NCBI GenBank assembly: GCA_032252755.1
Contig: JAVUPY010000037.1
Span: 1 to 49,991, forward strand
Length of the DNA: 49,991 nucleotides
Direction: 5' to 3'
Source of the DNA: Terriglobia bacterium
Lineage (GTDB): Bacteria > Acidobacteriota > Terriglobia > Terriglobales > Acidobacteriaceae
The translations under genes and the position numbers were made by a program. Positions 42,987-49,991 of the stretch are shown in pieces. Position 1 is the stretch's first letter. The number at the start of each line of letters is the position of its first letter. Below the pieces are notes generated by a model. The model worked only from the letters and a program-made list of their open reading frames with translations, did not search any database and had not been told where the DNA came from.

Positions 42987-45035
42987 ATGCGTCTGCTCGT
43001 GAACTGTCGTCAATTTACGGTTCTGGTGCTCGTGCTCGGGAGCATCATTCCCTGTCGTGCGGCCAATGCCACGCAGAACGATCAACAGACCGCAAAAGAA
43101 TTGAAGCAACTCTCGCTCGAGCAACTCTCAAACATCGAAATCACAACCACGAGCAAGGGGCCGACCAATGCGTTTCGCGCGCCGGCCGCGGTCTACGTCA
43201 TTACAGCCGAGGACATACGTCGGGCCGGGGTGAGCACTATTCCGGACGCGTTGCGTCTTGCGCCTGGGGTTGAGGTCGCACAGATCGACAGTAACAAATG
43301 GGCGATCGGCATTCGCGGCTTTGGAAGCAGGCTGTCGCGCTCAGTGCTGGTTTTGATCGATGGGCGCACGGTTTACACCACTCTGCTGGCTGGAACTTAC
43401 TGGGAAGTCCAGGACACCTTGCTATCGGACATCGATCGAATCGAGGTGATTCGCGGTCCCGGGGGGACCATCTGGGGCCCGAACGCAGTTAACGGCGTTA
43501 TCAACATCATTACGAAGAGCGCCAGCGAGACACATGGGACGCGCGTAGAAGTCGGCGGCGGTAACGTCCAGCAAGGGTTTGCGAATTTCCGCTACGGCGG
43601 CGCAACGAAGGGCGGTTTCAACTACCGGGTCTACGGCAAGTGGTTTACGCGGGGACCGATGTATCACCCGGATGGCCGGAACTTCGACGACTGGCGTGGT
43701 GGGCAGGGTGGCTTCCGCACGGACTGGAACAATGGAGAAAAGAACCACTTCACGGTACAGGGAGATTTGTACAAGCAGGAAGACGGCGAGAGCGTGGTCG
43801 CGACGAGTTACACAGCTCCATTCTCCCGGATAATCGATGCCAACGCGCATCTCTCTGGAGGCAACATCCTCGGGAGGTGGACGCACGGTATTTCTGACGG
43901 CAACGACATCCAGGTGCAGGCATATTACGACCGCACGAACCGGCACGAACCCAATTTTGGGGATGTTAGAGACACTTTCGACGTCGATTACGTTCAACAC
44001 GCGCGAATAACGCGGAATGACTTTACGTTCGGATTCGGCGCGCGCTTCAGCCGCGGCAATGATCTCCAGGTGGTCTCGGGTCTGACCTTCAGCCCGGCAA
44101 AGAGAACCGACGCCCTCATTACGGGGTTTATCCAGGATGAGTTCGCGATTGTGCCGCAGCGGCTGTCGCTGACTATCGGGACGAAACTGTTGCACACGAA
44201 TTTTACTGAGTTCGAGCCCGAACCCAGCGCTCGGCTGCTATGGACGCCAAATGACAAAATGACGTTCTGGGCCGCGGCGACGCAAGCGGTGCGAACACCA
44301 TCAGACGCCGAGCACGACTTCTACCTTTCGGGCTTTCTTGGGCTCGCCCCTGACGGAACGCCCTTCTTCGCGCGCTTCAATGCGAACAAGGACTTCCGCC
44401 CGGAACACATGAATGGGTTCGAGTTGGGCTACCGGCAACTTATAAGCAAAAAGCTCTTTGTCGATGTCGCAAGTTTCTATAACCACTACAGCGATTTATT
44501 CAGCGAGGACATCACGGGGGGACCCTACCTGGAGACCACGCCGCAGCCGACGCACTACCTTCTGCCTGCGGAGTTTGGCAACGGCCTAATGGGGAATACG
44601 AAAGGGTTTGAAGTTTCGCCCGAGTGGCGTCCGACGAACTTCTTCCGGCTTCGCGGGTCCTATTCGTACCTGCACATGAGTATCGCGAGGTCGCCGAACT
44701 CGATAGACATCGGCACGGCGCCGCAGATTATGGGCTCCAGCCCACAGCACCAGGTCACCGCGACGTCTTCGTTTGATCTGCCCTCGGCCTTCTTGCTCGA
44801 TCTCGACTTTCGTTTCGTCAGTTCCCTTCCCGCCCAGAAAGTGCCTGCCTATTCGACGGCCGACGCTCGGTTTTCGAAGCAATTTGACAACGGATTTCGG
44901 ATTGCACTCGTCGGACGTAATCTGCTTCAGCCGCATCATCTAGAGTTCGGGACAGACCCGGGAGCGACAGCCAACGACATCACCCTGGTCGGGATCCGGC
45001 GAAGCGCCTATATCGAGCTGAGTTGGGTGCACTGA
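42987..45035 (+). CDS. TonB-dependent outer membrane receptor
   Basis: The 682-residue protein has a signal peptide (MRLLVNCRQFTVLVLVLGS, cleavage near RAANA) and then the segment LKQLSLEQLSNIEITTTSKG, typical of receptors linked to signalling. The plug domain covers about 50-170, with IRGFGSRLS, LIDGRTVY, IDRIEVIRGPGGTIWG and AVNGVINIITK. The rest is a 22-strand barrel with repeated aromatic motifs, ending IELSWVH. It would bind an outer ligand and use TonB energy; the substrate is unknown. The stop overlaps the next gene (TGATG), so it is translationally coupled to the DUF4154 protein. A structured leader precedes it. Confidence 0.9.
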   Translation: MRLLVNCRQFTVLVLVLGSIIPCRAANATQNDQQTAKELKQLSLEQLSNIEITTTSKGPTNAFRAPAAVYVITAEDIRRAGVSTIPDALRLAPGVEVAQIDSNKWAIGIRGFGSRLSRSVLVLIDGRTVYTTLLAGTYWEVQDTLLSDIDRIEVIRGPGGTIWGPNAVNGVINIITKSASETHGTRVEVGGGNVQQGFANFRYGGATKGGFNYRVYGKWFTRGPMYHPDGRNFDDWRGGQGGFRTDWNNGEKNHFTVQGDLYKQEDGESVVATSYTAPFSRIIDANAHLSGGNILGRWTHGISDGNDIQVQAYYDRTNRHEPNFGDVRDTFDVDYVQHARITRNDFTFGFGARFSRGNDLQVVSGLTFSPAKRTDALITGFIQDEFAIVPQRLSLTIGTKLLHTNFTEFEPEPSARLLWTPNDKMTFWAAATQAVRTPSDAEHDFYLSGFLGLAPDGTPFFARFNANKDFRPEHMNGFELGYRQLISKKLFVDVASFYNHYSDLFSEDITGGPYLETTPQPTHYLLPAEFGNGLMGNTKGFEVSPEWRPTNFFRLRGSYSYLHMSIARSPNSIDIGTAPQIMGSSPQHQVTATSSFDLPSAFLLDLDFRFVSSLPAQKVPAYSTADARFSKQFDNGFRIALVGRNLLQPHHLEFGTDPGATANDITLVGIRRSAYIELSWVH

Positions 45036-45637
45036 TGCGGGAGTCGAACCGAGTACGTGGGCCGCGCAAGATACTACGACGTGTGAATCGACTCGTAGTG
45101 CACGTTCTCCTTACGATCGCCCTTTTGGCCAATGGCGAACTCGCGCTGGATGGACAGCAGATCAGGCCCACGGAAGCCCAGTTGAAGGCTGCCTTCCTCT
45201 TCAATTTCGGAAAGTACGTCACTTGGCCGAGAATTACCGGAGACACCTTCTCGATCTGCCTCCTCGGGCAGGACCCTTTCGGGCCGGTACTCGATTCCAT
45301 TGTGGCCGGCGAAAAGCTGGGCGGGAAACCAGCGGATGTTCGGCGCATCCGAGGTGCTCAGGAGGCATCCACCTGCCAGATAGTTTTCATCAGTTCTTCC
45401 CAGGAAAGCCATTTGCAGTCGACGCTAGTGGAACTGGCGAAATATCCGGCCTTGACCGTGAGCGACATCCCTGACTTCGTCCGTCGCGGGGGCATGATCC
45501 AGTTCGTCGATGAAGACGACCGCGTGAGGTTCATCGTGAATCTCTCGGCCGCCCAGAAGGCTGGATTTGTGGTCAGTTCCGAGCTGTTAAAGGTAGCCAA
45601 GTACGTACAACGCGAAAGTGGACCGGGGGGTGTCTAG
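45035..45637 (+). CDS. YfiR/DUF4154 periplasmic signalling protein
   Basis: From the ATG at 45035, sharing one base with the receptor stop, the protein has 200 residues. A signal-anchor (about 20-37, LVVHVLLTIALLANGELA) is followed by the DUF4154 body: TEAQLKAAFLFNFGKYVTWP, FSICLLGQDPFGPVLD, STCQIVFISSSQ, PALTVSDIPDFVRRGGMIQF and RFIVNLSAAQKAGFVVSSEL. YfiR of this family sits in the periplasm and restrains the CHASE8 diguanylate cyclase YfiN. Here the downstream gene encodes a CHASE8-type histidine kinase, whose GTG start overlaps this stop by one base. A redox-active disulfide pair is not obvious. Confidence 0.88.
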   Translation: MRESNRVRGPRKILRRVNRLVVHVLLTIALLANGELALDGQQIRPTEAQLKAAFLFNFGKYVTWPRITGDTFSICLLGQDPFGPVLDSIVAGEKLGGKPADVRRIRGAQEASTCQIVFISSSQESHLQSTLVELAKYPALTVSDIPDFVRRGGMIQFVDEDDRVRFIVNLSAAQKAGFVVSSELLKVAKYVQRESGPGGV

Positions 45638-47457
45638 TGCGCCTCCAACCTTCCATTTCGCGAAAGCTCACTTGGCTCAACGTACTCGTCAGCGCCACGG
45701 CACTTGCAATTACCGCTATTGCTCTCATCGTCTACGACCAGTCGAGCTACCGGCGAATTCTCCTGGAGAACATCTCCGCACAGGCCGATGTAGTAGGCAG
45801 AAACAGTGTCTCGTCACTCGTATTCGCCGACCCCCAGACAGCGCGAAACACCTTGAGCGCACTGGATAGCGTCCCCAACATTCTCGCCGCCAGTCTCTTC
45901 ACCGCGGATGGGCACCTGTTTGCGTCCTACAGCAGGAGACCTGATCTGGCGATCACGGCCATGGGAACGCCGACGTCGACGGTGCAAGAGTACCCGGATC
46001 GAACGTTAGTTCTGACGCGGCAGTTACTTTCAGGCGATCAGGTCGTCGGTTACCTCACCATCAAAGCGGACGCTTCCCCTATACGGCAGAGGCTACGGAG
46101 TTACCTGATGATCGTCGGTGGCGTCTTGGGTCTGTCGCTGCTGGCGGCAATCCTCTTGTCATCGGCATTTCGCCGCGCGGTTGCACGACCAATTGTCGAA
46201 CTCGCAAACTCCGCGCGATTCGTGTCCAGGGAAAAGGATTATTCCGTCAGGGTGCCGGAGACGGGCACGGGCGACGAACTGTCCGTCCTGGTGGATGCGT
46301 TCAATGAGATGCTGTCCGGTATCCAGAGCCGGGATCTGGCGCTCGATTCCGAGCGCGCGCGCTTGAGAGCGGTGCTGGAGAGCGCTCCGATAGGGATCAT
46401 GGTGGTCGATCCAAAGTCGCAGAAGATAATTCTCTCCAACAGAACCATGGACGAGATTCTGCAGGAACCCGCAGGCTCGTTCGGAAAACCCGCTTTAAGT
46501 TGGAGCGCGATGCGACCGAATCGTGAGCCCGTGACTTTTGACGAACGACCCCTGATTCGCGCGCTTCGTGGAGAGGTCGTTACCGCAGAGGACTACATTC
46601 TCGTTCGCAGCGACGGCACGGAAACATGGGTGAGATCGAGCGCAGTACCGGTACGCGAAAAGGACGGTAATATCGCGGCAGGATTGGTGGCGGTGATCGG
46701 GATCGACGCACAGAAGAAAGCGCAGGAGGCACTGCTGCAGGCCGAAAAACTGGCGGCGGCAGGGCGGTTAGCGGCTTCGATTTCCCACGAGATCAATAAC
46801 CCGCTGGAGAGCGTGACCAATCTGCTTTACATTGCGCTCTCCCAGGATTCCCTCACACCCGAGGTGCGGCACCTTTTGACGCAGGCGGACCAGGAACTAT
46901 CGCGGGTCACGCACATTGCCACGCAGACTCTGCGTTTTTACCGGCAGTCGACGAATCCCACCTCGGTGGATATGGGCAATCTGATCGATTCGGTGCTGCA
47001 GTTACTCTCACCAAGGCTCCGCAATATGGAAGTCGAGGTAGGGAGAGAATACGGCGCGAAGACGCGTATCACCTGCTTCGAGGGCGAACTGCGGCAGGTT
47101 TTCACCAATCTGATCAGCAACGCAGTTGACGCAATGCCTAAAGCCGGAGGACGCCTCATTGCACGAACCAAGCAGGTTGGGAGTTCGAACGGAACAGGAC
47201 TGCAGGGCATACAAATCACGATCGCCGACAACGGACAAGGAATCCCGGCGGACCTGGAAAGCCGCATCTTCGAACCGTTCTATACGACCAAGGGAAATCG
47301 TGGCACGGGACTGGGGTTGTGGGTGACGAAGGAAATTATTGCAAAACATAAAGGAACCATTCGAGTCCGAAGCACGGTTGGACGTGGCACGGTATTCATG
47401 ATCGTGATTCCGTTTGCGATTGCCAAAGAAGACAGTCGGCTCGCCCAACTCGCATAG
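45637..47457 (+). CDS. CHASE8-HAMP-PAS sensor histidine kinase
   Basis: The 606-residue protein starts at a GTG overlapping the previous TAG. It has helix 1 (about 13-33) and a periplasmic CHASE8-like domain (about 35-150; ENISAQADVVGRNSVSSLVF, TADGHLFASYSR). Next are helix 2 (about 152-175), HAMP (about 175-230), PAS (about 245-360) and HisKA with His384 in ISHEINNPLESVTNLLY. An HATPase follows (NAVDAMPKAGGRL, DNGQG, GTGLGLW). The HisKA box is close to that of the kinase at 30997 (HDINNPLEGVTNL), so they are paralogues. It is the third gene of a coupled operon and likely reports the state of the periplasmic YfiR-like protein. No response regulator follows. Confidence 0.9.
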   Translation: MRLQPSISRKLTWLNVLVSATALAITAIALIVYDQSSYRRILLENISAQADVVGRNSVSSLVFADPQTARNTLSALDSVPNILAASLFTADGHLFASYSRRPDLAITAMGTPTSTVQEYPDRTLVLTRQLLSGDQVVGYLTIKADASPIRQRLRSYLMIVGGVLGLSLLAAILLSSAFRRAVARPIVELANSARFVSREKDYSVRVPETGTGDELSVLVDAFNEMLSGIQSRDLALDSERARLRAVLESAPIGIMVVDPKSQKIILSNRTMDEILQEPAGSFGKPALSWSAMRPNREPVTFDERPLIRALRGEVVTAEDYILVRSDGTETWVRSSAVPVREKDGNIAAGLVAVIGIDAQKKAQEALLQAEKLAAAGRLAASISHEINNPLESVTNLLYIALSQDSLTPEVRHLLTQADQELSRVTHIATQTLRFYRQSTNPTSVDMGNLIDSVLQLLSPRLRNMEVEVGREYGAKTRITCFEGELRQVFTNLISNAVDAMPKAGGRLIARTKQVGSSNGTGLQGIQITIADNGQGIPADLESRIFEPFYTTKGNRGTGLGLWVTKEIIAKHKGTIRVRSTVGRGTVFMIVIPFAIAKEDSRLAQLA

Positions 47458-47650
47458 GCTGCGACGTTCCAGGTGCATTCGGTGTTATGCGGCCCGATCG
47501 TGCGAGCCATGCCGCTCCCATTCACTACGCAACTGGAAGAGGCGAAGGATGTGGCTGCGCGTATCGTGCCCCCCCCGGGCGGTACTAGCTGGCCCTGGGG
47601 AAGGGTTTCCTGTGCGGAGATGCACTTGCGTGCGCGGCGGACAACTGCGC

Positions 47651-48100
47651 TCAGCCGTCGGCGCGAGCGCGAAGGCCAGTCATGGAATGCACCTTGATTC
47701 GAAAGAAGACGGGATCGATGAGCTGGTCACCACCTTTGGCCTGGCGCTCGGCAAAGGCGATTTGCCACCAGCGGCTGCGCTTCTCCAGCAGGCTGCGCGC
47801 ATGCGCACGTTCGTGTGTGAAGCGTGGTTCGACCAGTTCCTCGTATTCGCCGTTGAAGACGACGCTCGTCCACTGGATTTCGTTGCTGATTTCGTCGATG
47901 GCTACGCACACTTTGGCGTTCTCGCGCATCCATTCGATCTTCTGCCCGAAGGTGGAGATAGCATAGATATAGCCGGAGTCGTAGGCGACGTTGATGGGAA
48001 TCACGTAGGGCTGGTTGTCCTGCGCACAGGCGAGCCTGCCCAGTGTAATGCGGGTTGCAAACTCCATACATTCGTTCTCGGTCATTTCATCGATCGTCAT
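47651..48100 (-). CDS. PPOX-fold flavin/deazaflavin-binding protein
   Basis: The 149-residue protein starts MTIDEMTENECMEFATRITL and shows the pyridoxamine-5'-phosphate-oxidase-like split barrel: GRLACAQDNQPYVIPINVAY, YIYAISTFGQKIEWMRENAK and VCVAIDEISNEIQWTSVVFN. This pattern fits the nitroimidazole-resistance-like and PPOX-type flavin-binding group rather than true PdxH, which is longer. A flavin redox or protective role is likely but unproven. The ATG at 48100 has a GAGAAG site nearby. It is a single gene, convergent with the kinase operon and divergent from the lactate dehydrogenase gene. Confidence 0.8.
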   Translation of the reverse strand: MTIDEMTENECMEFATRITLGRLACAQDNQPYVIPINVAYDSGYIYAISTFGQKIEWMRENAKVCVAIDEISNEIQWTSVVFNGEYEELVEPRFTHERAHARSLLEKRSRWWQIAFAERQAKGGDQLIDPVFFRIKVHSMTGLRARADG

Positions 48101-48221
48101 GATTGCTTCTCGCGCCCAAGCTACGAACCTATTATTCCATTGATGGCGCTTTCAGGTGTTGGATGCGCGTCTTTCCCGCTGGACTGTTCTCAGCATCGGT
48201 TCTAACCTCTTTCGATAAACC

Positions 48222-49445
48222 ATGGCGACCGAAACCACGCAGCGCGTACAGCAACCGCAAGCGAGCAAGTCAACTTCATCTGGAAAGCTGAGTTCTGTCG
48301 TCAACATCGCGGACCTGCGGGCGATGGCGAAGCGGAGAGTTCCGAAGTCTGTGTTCGATTACCTCGACGGCGGGGCCGAGGGCGAGGTCACACTGCGGGA
48401 GAACTGTCGCGCCTTCGAGGACATCGTCTTCCGGCCCAGGAGCGCGGTGCGGCTCGATAACGTCGATCTGCGAACCACGGTCCTTGGTCACGCGCTGGCC
48501 TTTCCGGCAATCCTCGCTCCCGTCGGTTACAGCCGCTTGATGCATCCGCGGGGCGAGTGTGCGGCGGCGCAGGCCGCGGGCGAGGCCGGAACGGGATACA
48601 TTCTGTCCACGATTTCCGGACACAAGCTTGAGGACGTGAAGGCGGCGACGCAGGGATTCGCCTTCTACCAGCTTTACCTGATGGGCGGTCGCGAGGCGGC
48701 AATGGGCGCCATGGAGCGGGCCAAGAAGGCAGGCTTCGCGGCGCTGGTCATCACCATCGACACGGCGGTCTCCGGTTTGCGAGAGCGCGATCCGCGGAAC
48801 GGAATGAAAGAGCTGTTGGGGAAGAATCCGTTGGCGAAGCTTCCCTTTCTGCCGAATATTCTTGCGCATCCGGGATGGCTGATCTCTTTCCTGCTCGACG
48901 GTGGAGTTCCGCCGCTGGCGAATGTCGTCGTTCCGGGCAAAGGAGCGATGCCGATGACCGATGTCGCGGCGGCGCTCGACGAGTCGACGGTTGTGTGGGA
49001 GGACCTGAAGTGGATTCGAGAAGTGTGGACCGGACCGATCGTCGTGAAGGGCGTGATGATTGGCGACGACGCGCGAAGAGCCATCGACGCGGGCGCGGCG
49101 GCGGTCGTGGTCTCCAACCACGGCGGACGACAACTGGATTGCTGCGACGCCACGATCCGCATTCTTCCCGAGGTCGTCGAGGCCGTTCGCGGACAAATCG
49201 AAGTCCTGATGGATGGCGGCGTGCGTCGCGGCGGCGACATCGTCAAGGCTCTCTGCCTCGGCGCAAGAGCGGTGCTGATCGGTCGCGCGTACGCATACGG
49301 CCTGGCCGCGGCGGGACACGCTGGCGTCACACGCGCGCTGCAGATCCTGCGAGCCGATGTCGAACGGACGATGCGGTTGCTGGGCGTTGCGTCGGTCGCG
49401 GAGCTGAATAGCGAGTATGTGAAGTATCTGCCGAGCGCTCGGTAA
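48222..49445 (+). CDS. FMN-dependent alpha-hydroxy-acid dehydrogenase (L-lactate dehydrogenase-like)
   Basis: The 407-residue protein is a member of the lactate/glycolate/mandelate dehydrogenase family. The N-terminal motif FDYLDGGAEGEVTLRENCRA is near 45-64, the FMN segment ILAPVGYSRLMHPRGE is near 94-109, and the signature SNHGGRQLD with the catalytic His and the Arg is near 299-307. MDGGVRRGGDIVKALCLGA follows in the phosphate loop. The likely reaction is oxidation of L-lactate or another 2-hydroxy acid to the 2-oxo acid, feeding quinones. A hydrophobic patch near 225 (HPGWLISFLL) may aid membrane contact. No lactate permease is adjacent. The first 25 residues are Gln/Ser/Thr-rich. Confidence 0.9.
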   Translation: MATETTQRVQQPQASKSTSSGKLSSVVNIADLRAMAKRRVPKSVFDYLDGGAEGEVTLRENCRAFEDIVFRPRSAVRLDNVDLRTTVLGHALAFPAILAPVGYSRLMHPRGECAAAQAAGEAGTGYILSTISGHKLEDVKAATQGFAFYQLYLMGGREAAMGAMERAKKAGFAALVITIDTAVSGLRERDPRNGMKELLGKNPLAKLPFLPNILAHPGWLISFLLDGGVPPLANVVVPGKGAMPMTDVAAALDESTVVWEDLKWIREVWTGPIVVKGVMIGDDARRAIDAGAAAVVVSNHGGRQLDCCDATIRILPEVVEAVRGQIEVLMDGGVRRGGDIVKALCLGARAVLIGRAYAYGLAAAGHAGVTRALQILRADVERTMRLLGVASVAELNSEYVKYLPSAR

Positions 49446-49454
49446 GACTGCAAA

Positions 49455-49500
49455 ACAGCAAAGGGAAAAACAGCAAAACGGCAACGAACATCTTTGCTGT
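49455..49500 (+). terminator. Terminator-like inverted repeat with CAGCAAAA stutter
   Basis: ACAGCAAAG (49455-49463) pairs with CTTTGCTGT (49492-49500), and GTTTCTT follows. The loop repeats the word ACAGCAAAA. It lies 10 nt past the dehydrogenase stop and is a possible terminator. The following 40 bases (49507-49530) carry another stutter, GCGACCTCCGCGTCCTCTGCG-like. Confidence 0.55.
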
Positions 49501-49569
49501 GTTTCTTCCGCGACCTCCGCGTCCTCTGCGTTAATCCGCTAAGCAGTGTGGTAAATTTAAGAGTACCGT

Positions 49570-49645
49570 GGGTGCGTAGCTCAGTTGGTAGAGCAATGCC
49601 CTTTTAAGGCATGGGTCGAAGGTTCGAGTCCTTCCGCACTCACCA
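49570..49645 (+). tRNA. tRNA-Lys (anticodon UUU)
   Basis: A full cloverleaf is readable. The acceptor is GGGTGCG with CGCACTC (one G-T pair), and the D-arm is GCTC/GAGC with loop AGTTGGTA. The anticodon stem ATGCC/GGCAT has loop CTTTTAA, so the anticodon is TTT. The variable loop is 5 nt, the T-arm GAAGG/CCTTC has loop TTCGAGT, then the A discriminator and an encoded CCA at 49643-49645. Confidence 0.97.
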
Positions 49646-49726
49646 AAATCAAAATTGGCTTACTGCCACGGCCGGAGTCATCCGAACCATTGGCTGGTGG
49701 CCCAGCTATCCACGACTAATTTGTGC

Positions 49727-49763
49727 CCCACGTTCATGTCCCGTTTTTGGACGCCAACGTGGG
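49727..49763 (-). terminator. Hairpin downstream of the Ig-like gene remnant
   Basis: CCCACGTT (49727-49734) pairs with AACGTGGG (49756-49763), with an inner GTCC/GGAC pairing and a run of five T in the loop. It lies just past the minus-strand stop at 49782. No strong T-tract follows. Confidence 0.5.
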
Positions 49764-49781
49764 CGAATCACAGTTTTCCTC

Positions 49782-49991
49782 TTATTCACAAGTCAAACTT
49801 GCTGTCCCGCTGACGGTCGGCGGTGTCGTGCTGCCACTCGATGCGTTGCCCGTCCCCGTGACTGGCCCCGATGTCGCGCTTTATACATGTAGCTACGCCG
49901 TAGGTCGCGTCATGCACGTTGCTGATGCTTACGTTCTGCGTATCCGATACCGTCCAGGTCACATTCGTCAGATTGCTTTGCGCAATCGCGC
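49782..49991 (-). pseudogene. 3' end of an Ig-like (BIg-type) surface protein gene, frameshifted
   Basis: On the minus strand the window edge opens a frame reading QSNLTNVTWTVSDTQNVSIS, then HDATYGVATC, a bacterial Ig-like domain. The rest of the domain (SATSGPVTGTGNASSGSTTP, then TVSGTASLTCE and a TAA at 49782-49784) is in a neighbouring frame. Removing one base near 49883 (TGTATAAAGC to TGTAAAAGC) joins them. The unshifted frame stops at 49786. The start lies outside the window. Either the gene is damaged at its end or the base is an error. The ending GTASLTC is typical of the last strand of such domains. Confidence 0.65.

Noticed and set aside
47458-47650. Short gene with a run of eight C (47569-47576) after the kinase
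   Set aside because: No ribosome site, no domain; the C-run frame has no protein-like character. The run could be an assembly weak spot.
48276-49484. Minus-strand frame of 402 codons opposite the FMN dehydrogenase
   Set aside because: The sense gene has all FMN and active-site motifs; the frame is an antisense shadow.

Overview
The window reads like a chromosomal segment of an Acidobacteriota bacterium, probably class Terriglobia and near Koribacter-type genomes. This is inferred from gene content and style: an HpnJ hopanoid radical SAM enzyme, a divergent RibBA, KaiC-like ATPase plus PAS kinase, a huge IPT/PKD/Ig-repeat lipoprotein, small zinc-ribbon and HTH proteins, GC-rich codon use, and many intergenic stutter repeats. 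No 16S rRNA or other decisive marker is present. I see no prophage, insertion sequence, CRISPR array or replication origin.

Layout. 1-11.2 kb is mostly minus strand: the 3' end of an agmatine deiminase gene (plus strand), a membrane-anchored MutS-like ATPase, a DsbA-like thioredoxin protein, glutamine-dependent NAD synthetase, a secreted protein of unknown function, a CPBP protease overlapping a GHMP kinase, a PLP decarboxylase and a secreted beta-propeller. 11.2-14 kb holds convergent tolC-like and MacB-like permease genes whose stop codons lie in the arms of a 205-bp inverted-repeat element. 14.3-17.2 kb carries hpnJ and ribBA on the plus strand. 17.3-19.6 kb carries a P1 peptidase and an MDR oxidoreductase on the minus strand. 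19.8-22.8 kb is a plus-strand run: xdhC, an unknown helical protein, a MocA-like nucleotidyltransferase and a HAD phosphatase. 22.9-30.8 kb has a frameshifted small gene, a membrane protein, a PilT-like ATPase, an NTF2-like protein, small zinc-ribbon and HTH genes, a membrane protein and an MFS exporter.

31-34 kb encodes a KaiC-like double ATPase followed by a PAS histidine kinase, with overlapping genes. 34.4-40.3 kb is one 1982-residue lipoprotein gene built from 3 IPT/TIG, 8 PKD-like and about 9 Ig-like modules. Next come pgi (minus strand) and a tightly overlapped plus-strand operon of TonB-dependent receptor, YfiR/DUF4154 periplasmic protein and CHASE8-HAMP-PAS histidine kinase. This operon looks like an envelope-spanning signalling system and is the best candidate in the window for something new. 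The end holds a PPOX-fold protein, an FMN-dependent alpha-hydroxy-acid dehydrogenase, tRNA-Lys(UUU) and the frameshifted 3' end of an Ig-like surface protein.

Beyond genes, intergenic spaces repeatedly hold short stuttering words of 7-12 nt (for example GAAGGCACGAAGG, GAGGCGCAGAG, GAGGTACGAG) that recur in inverted orientation within 15-110 bp. They look like a family of non-coding palindromic elements.
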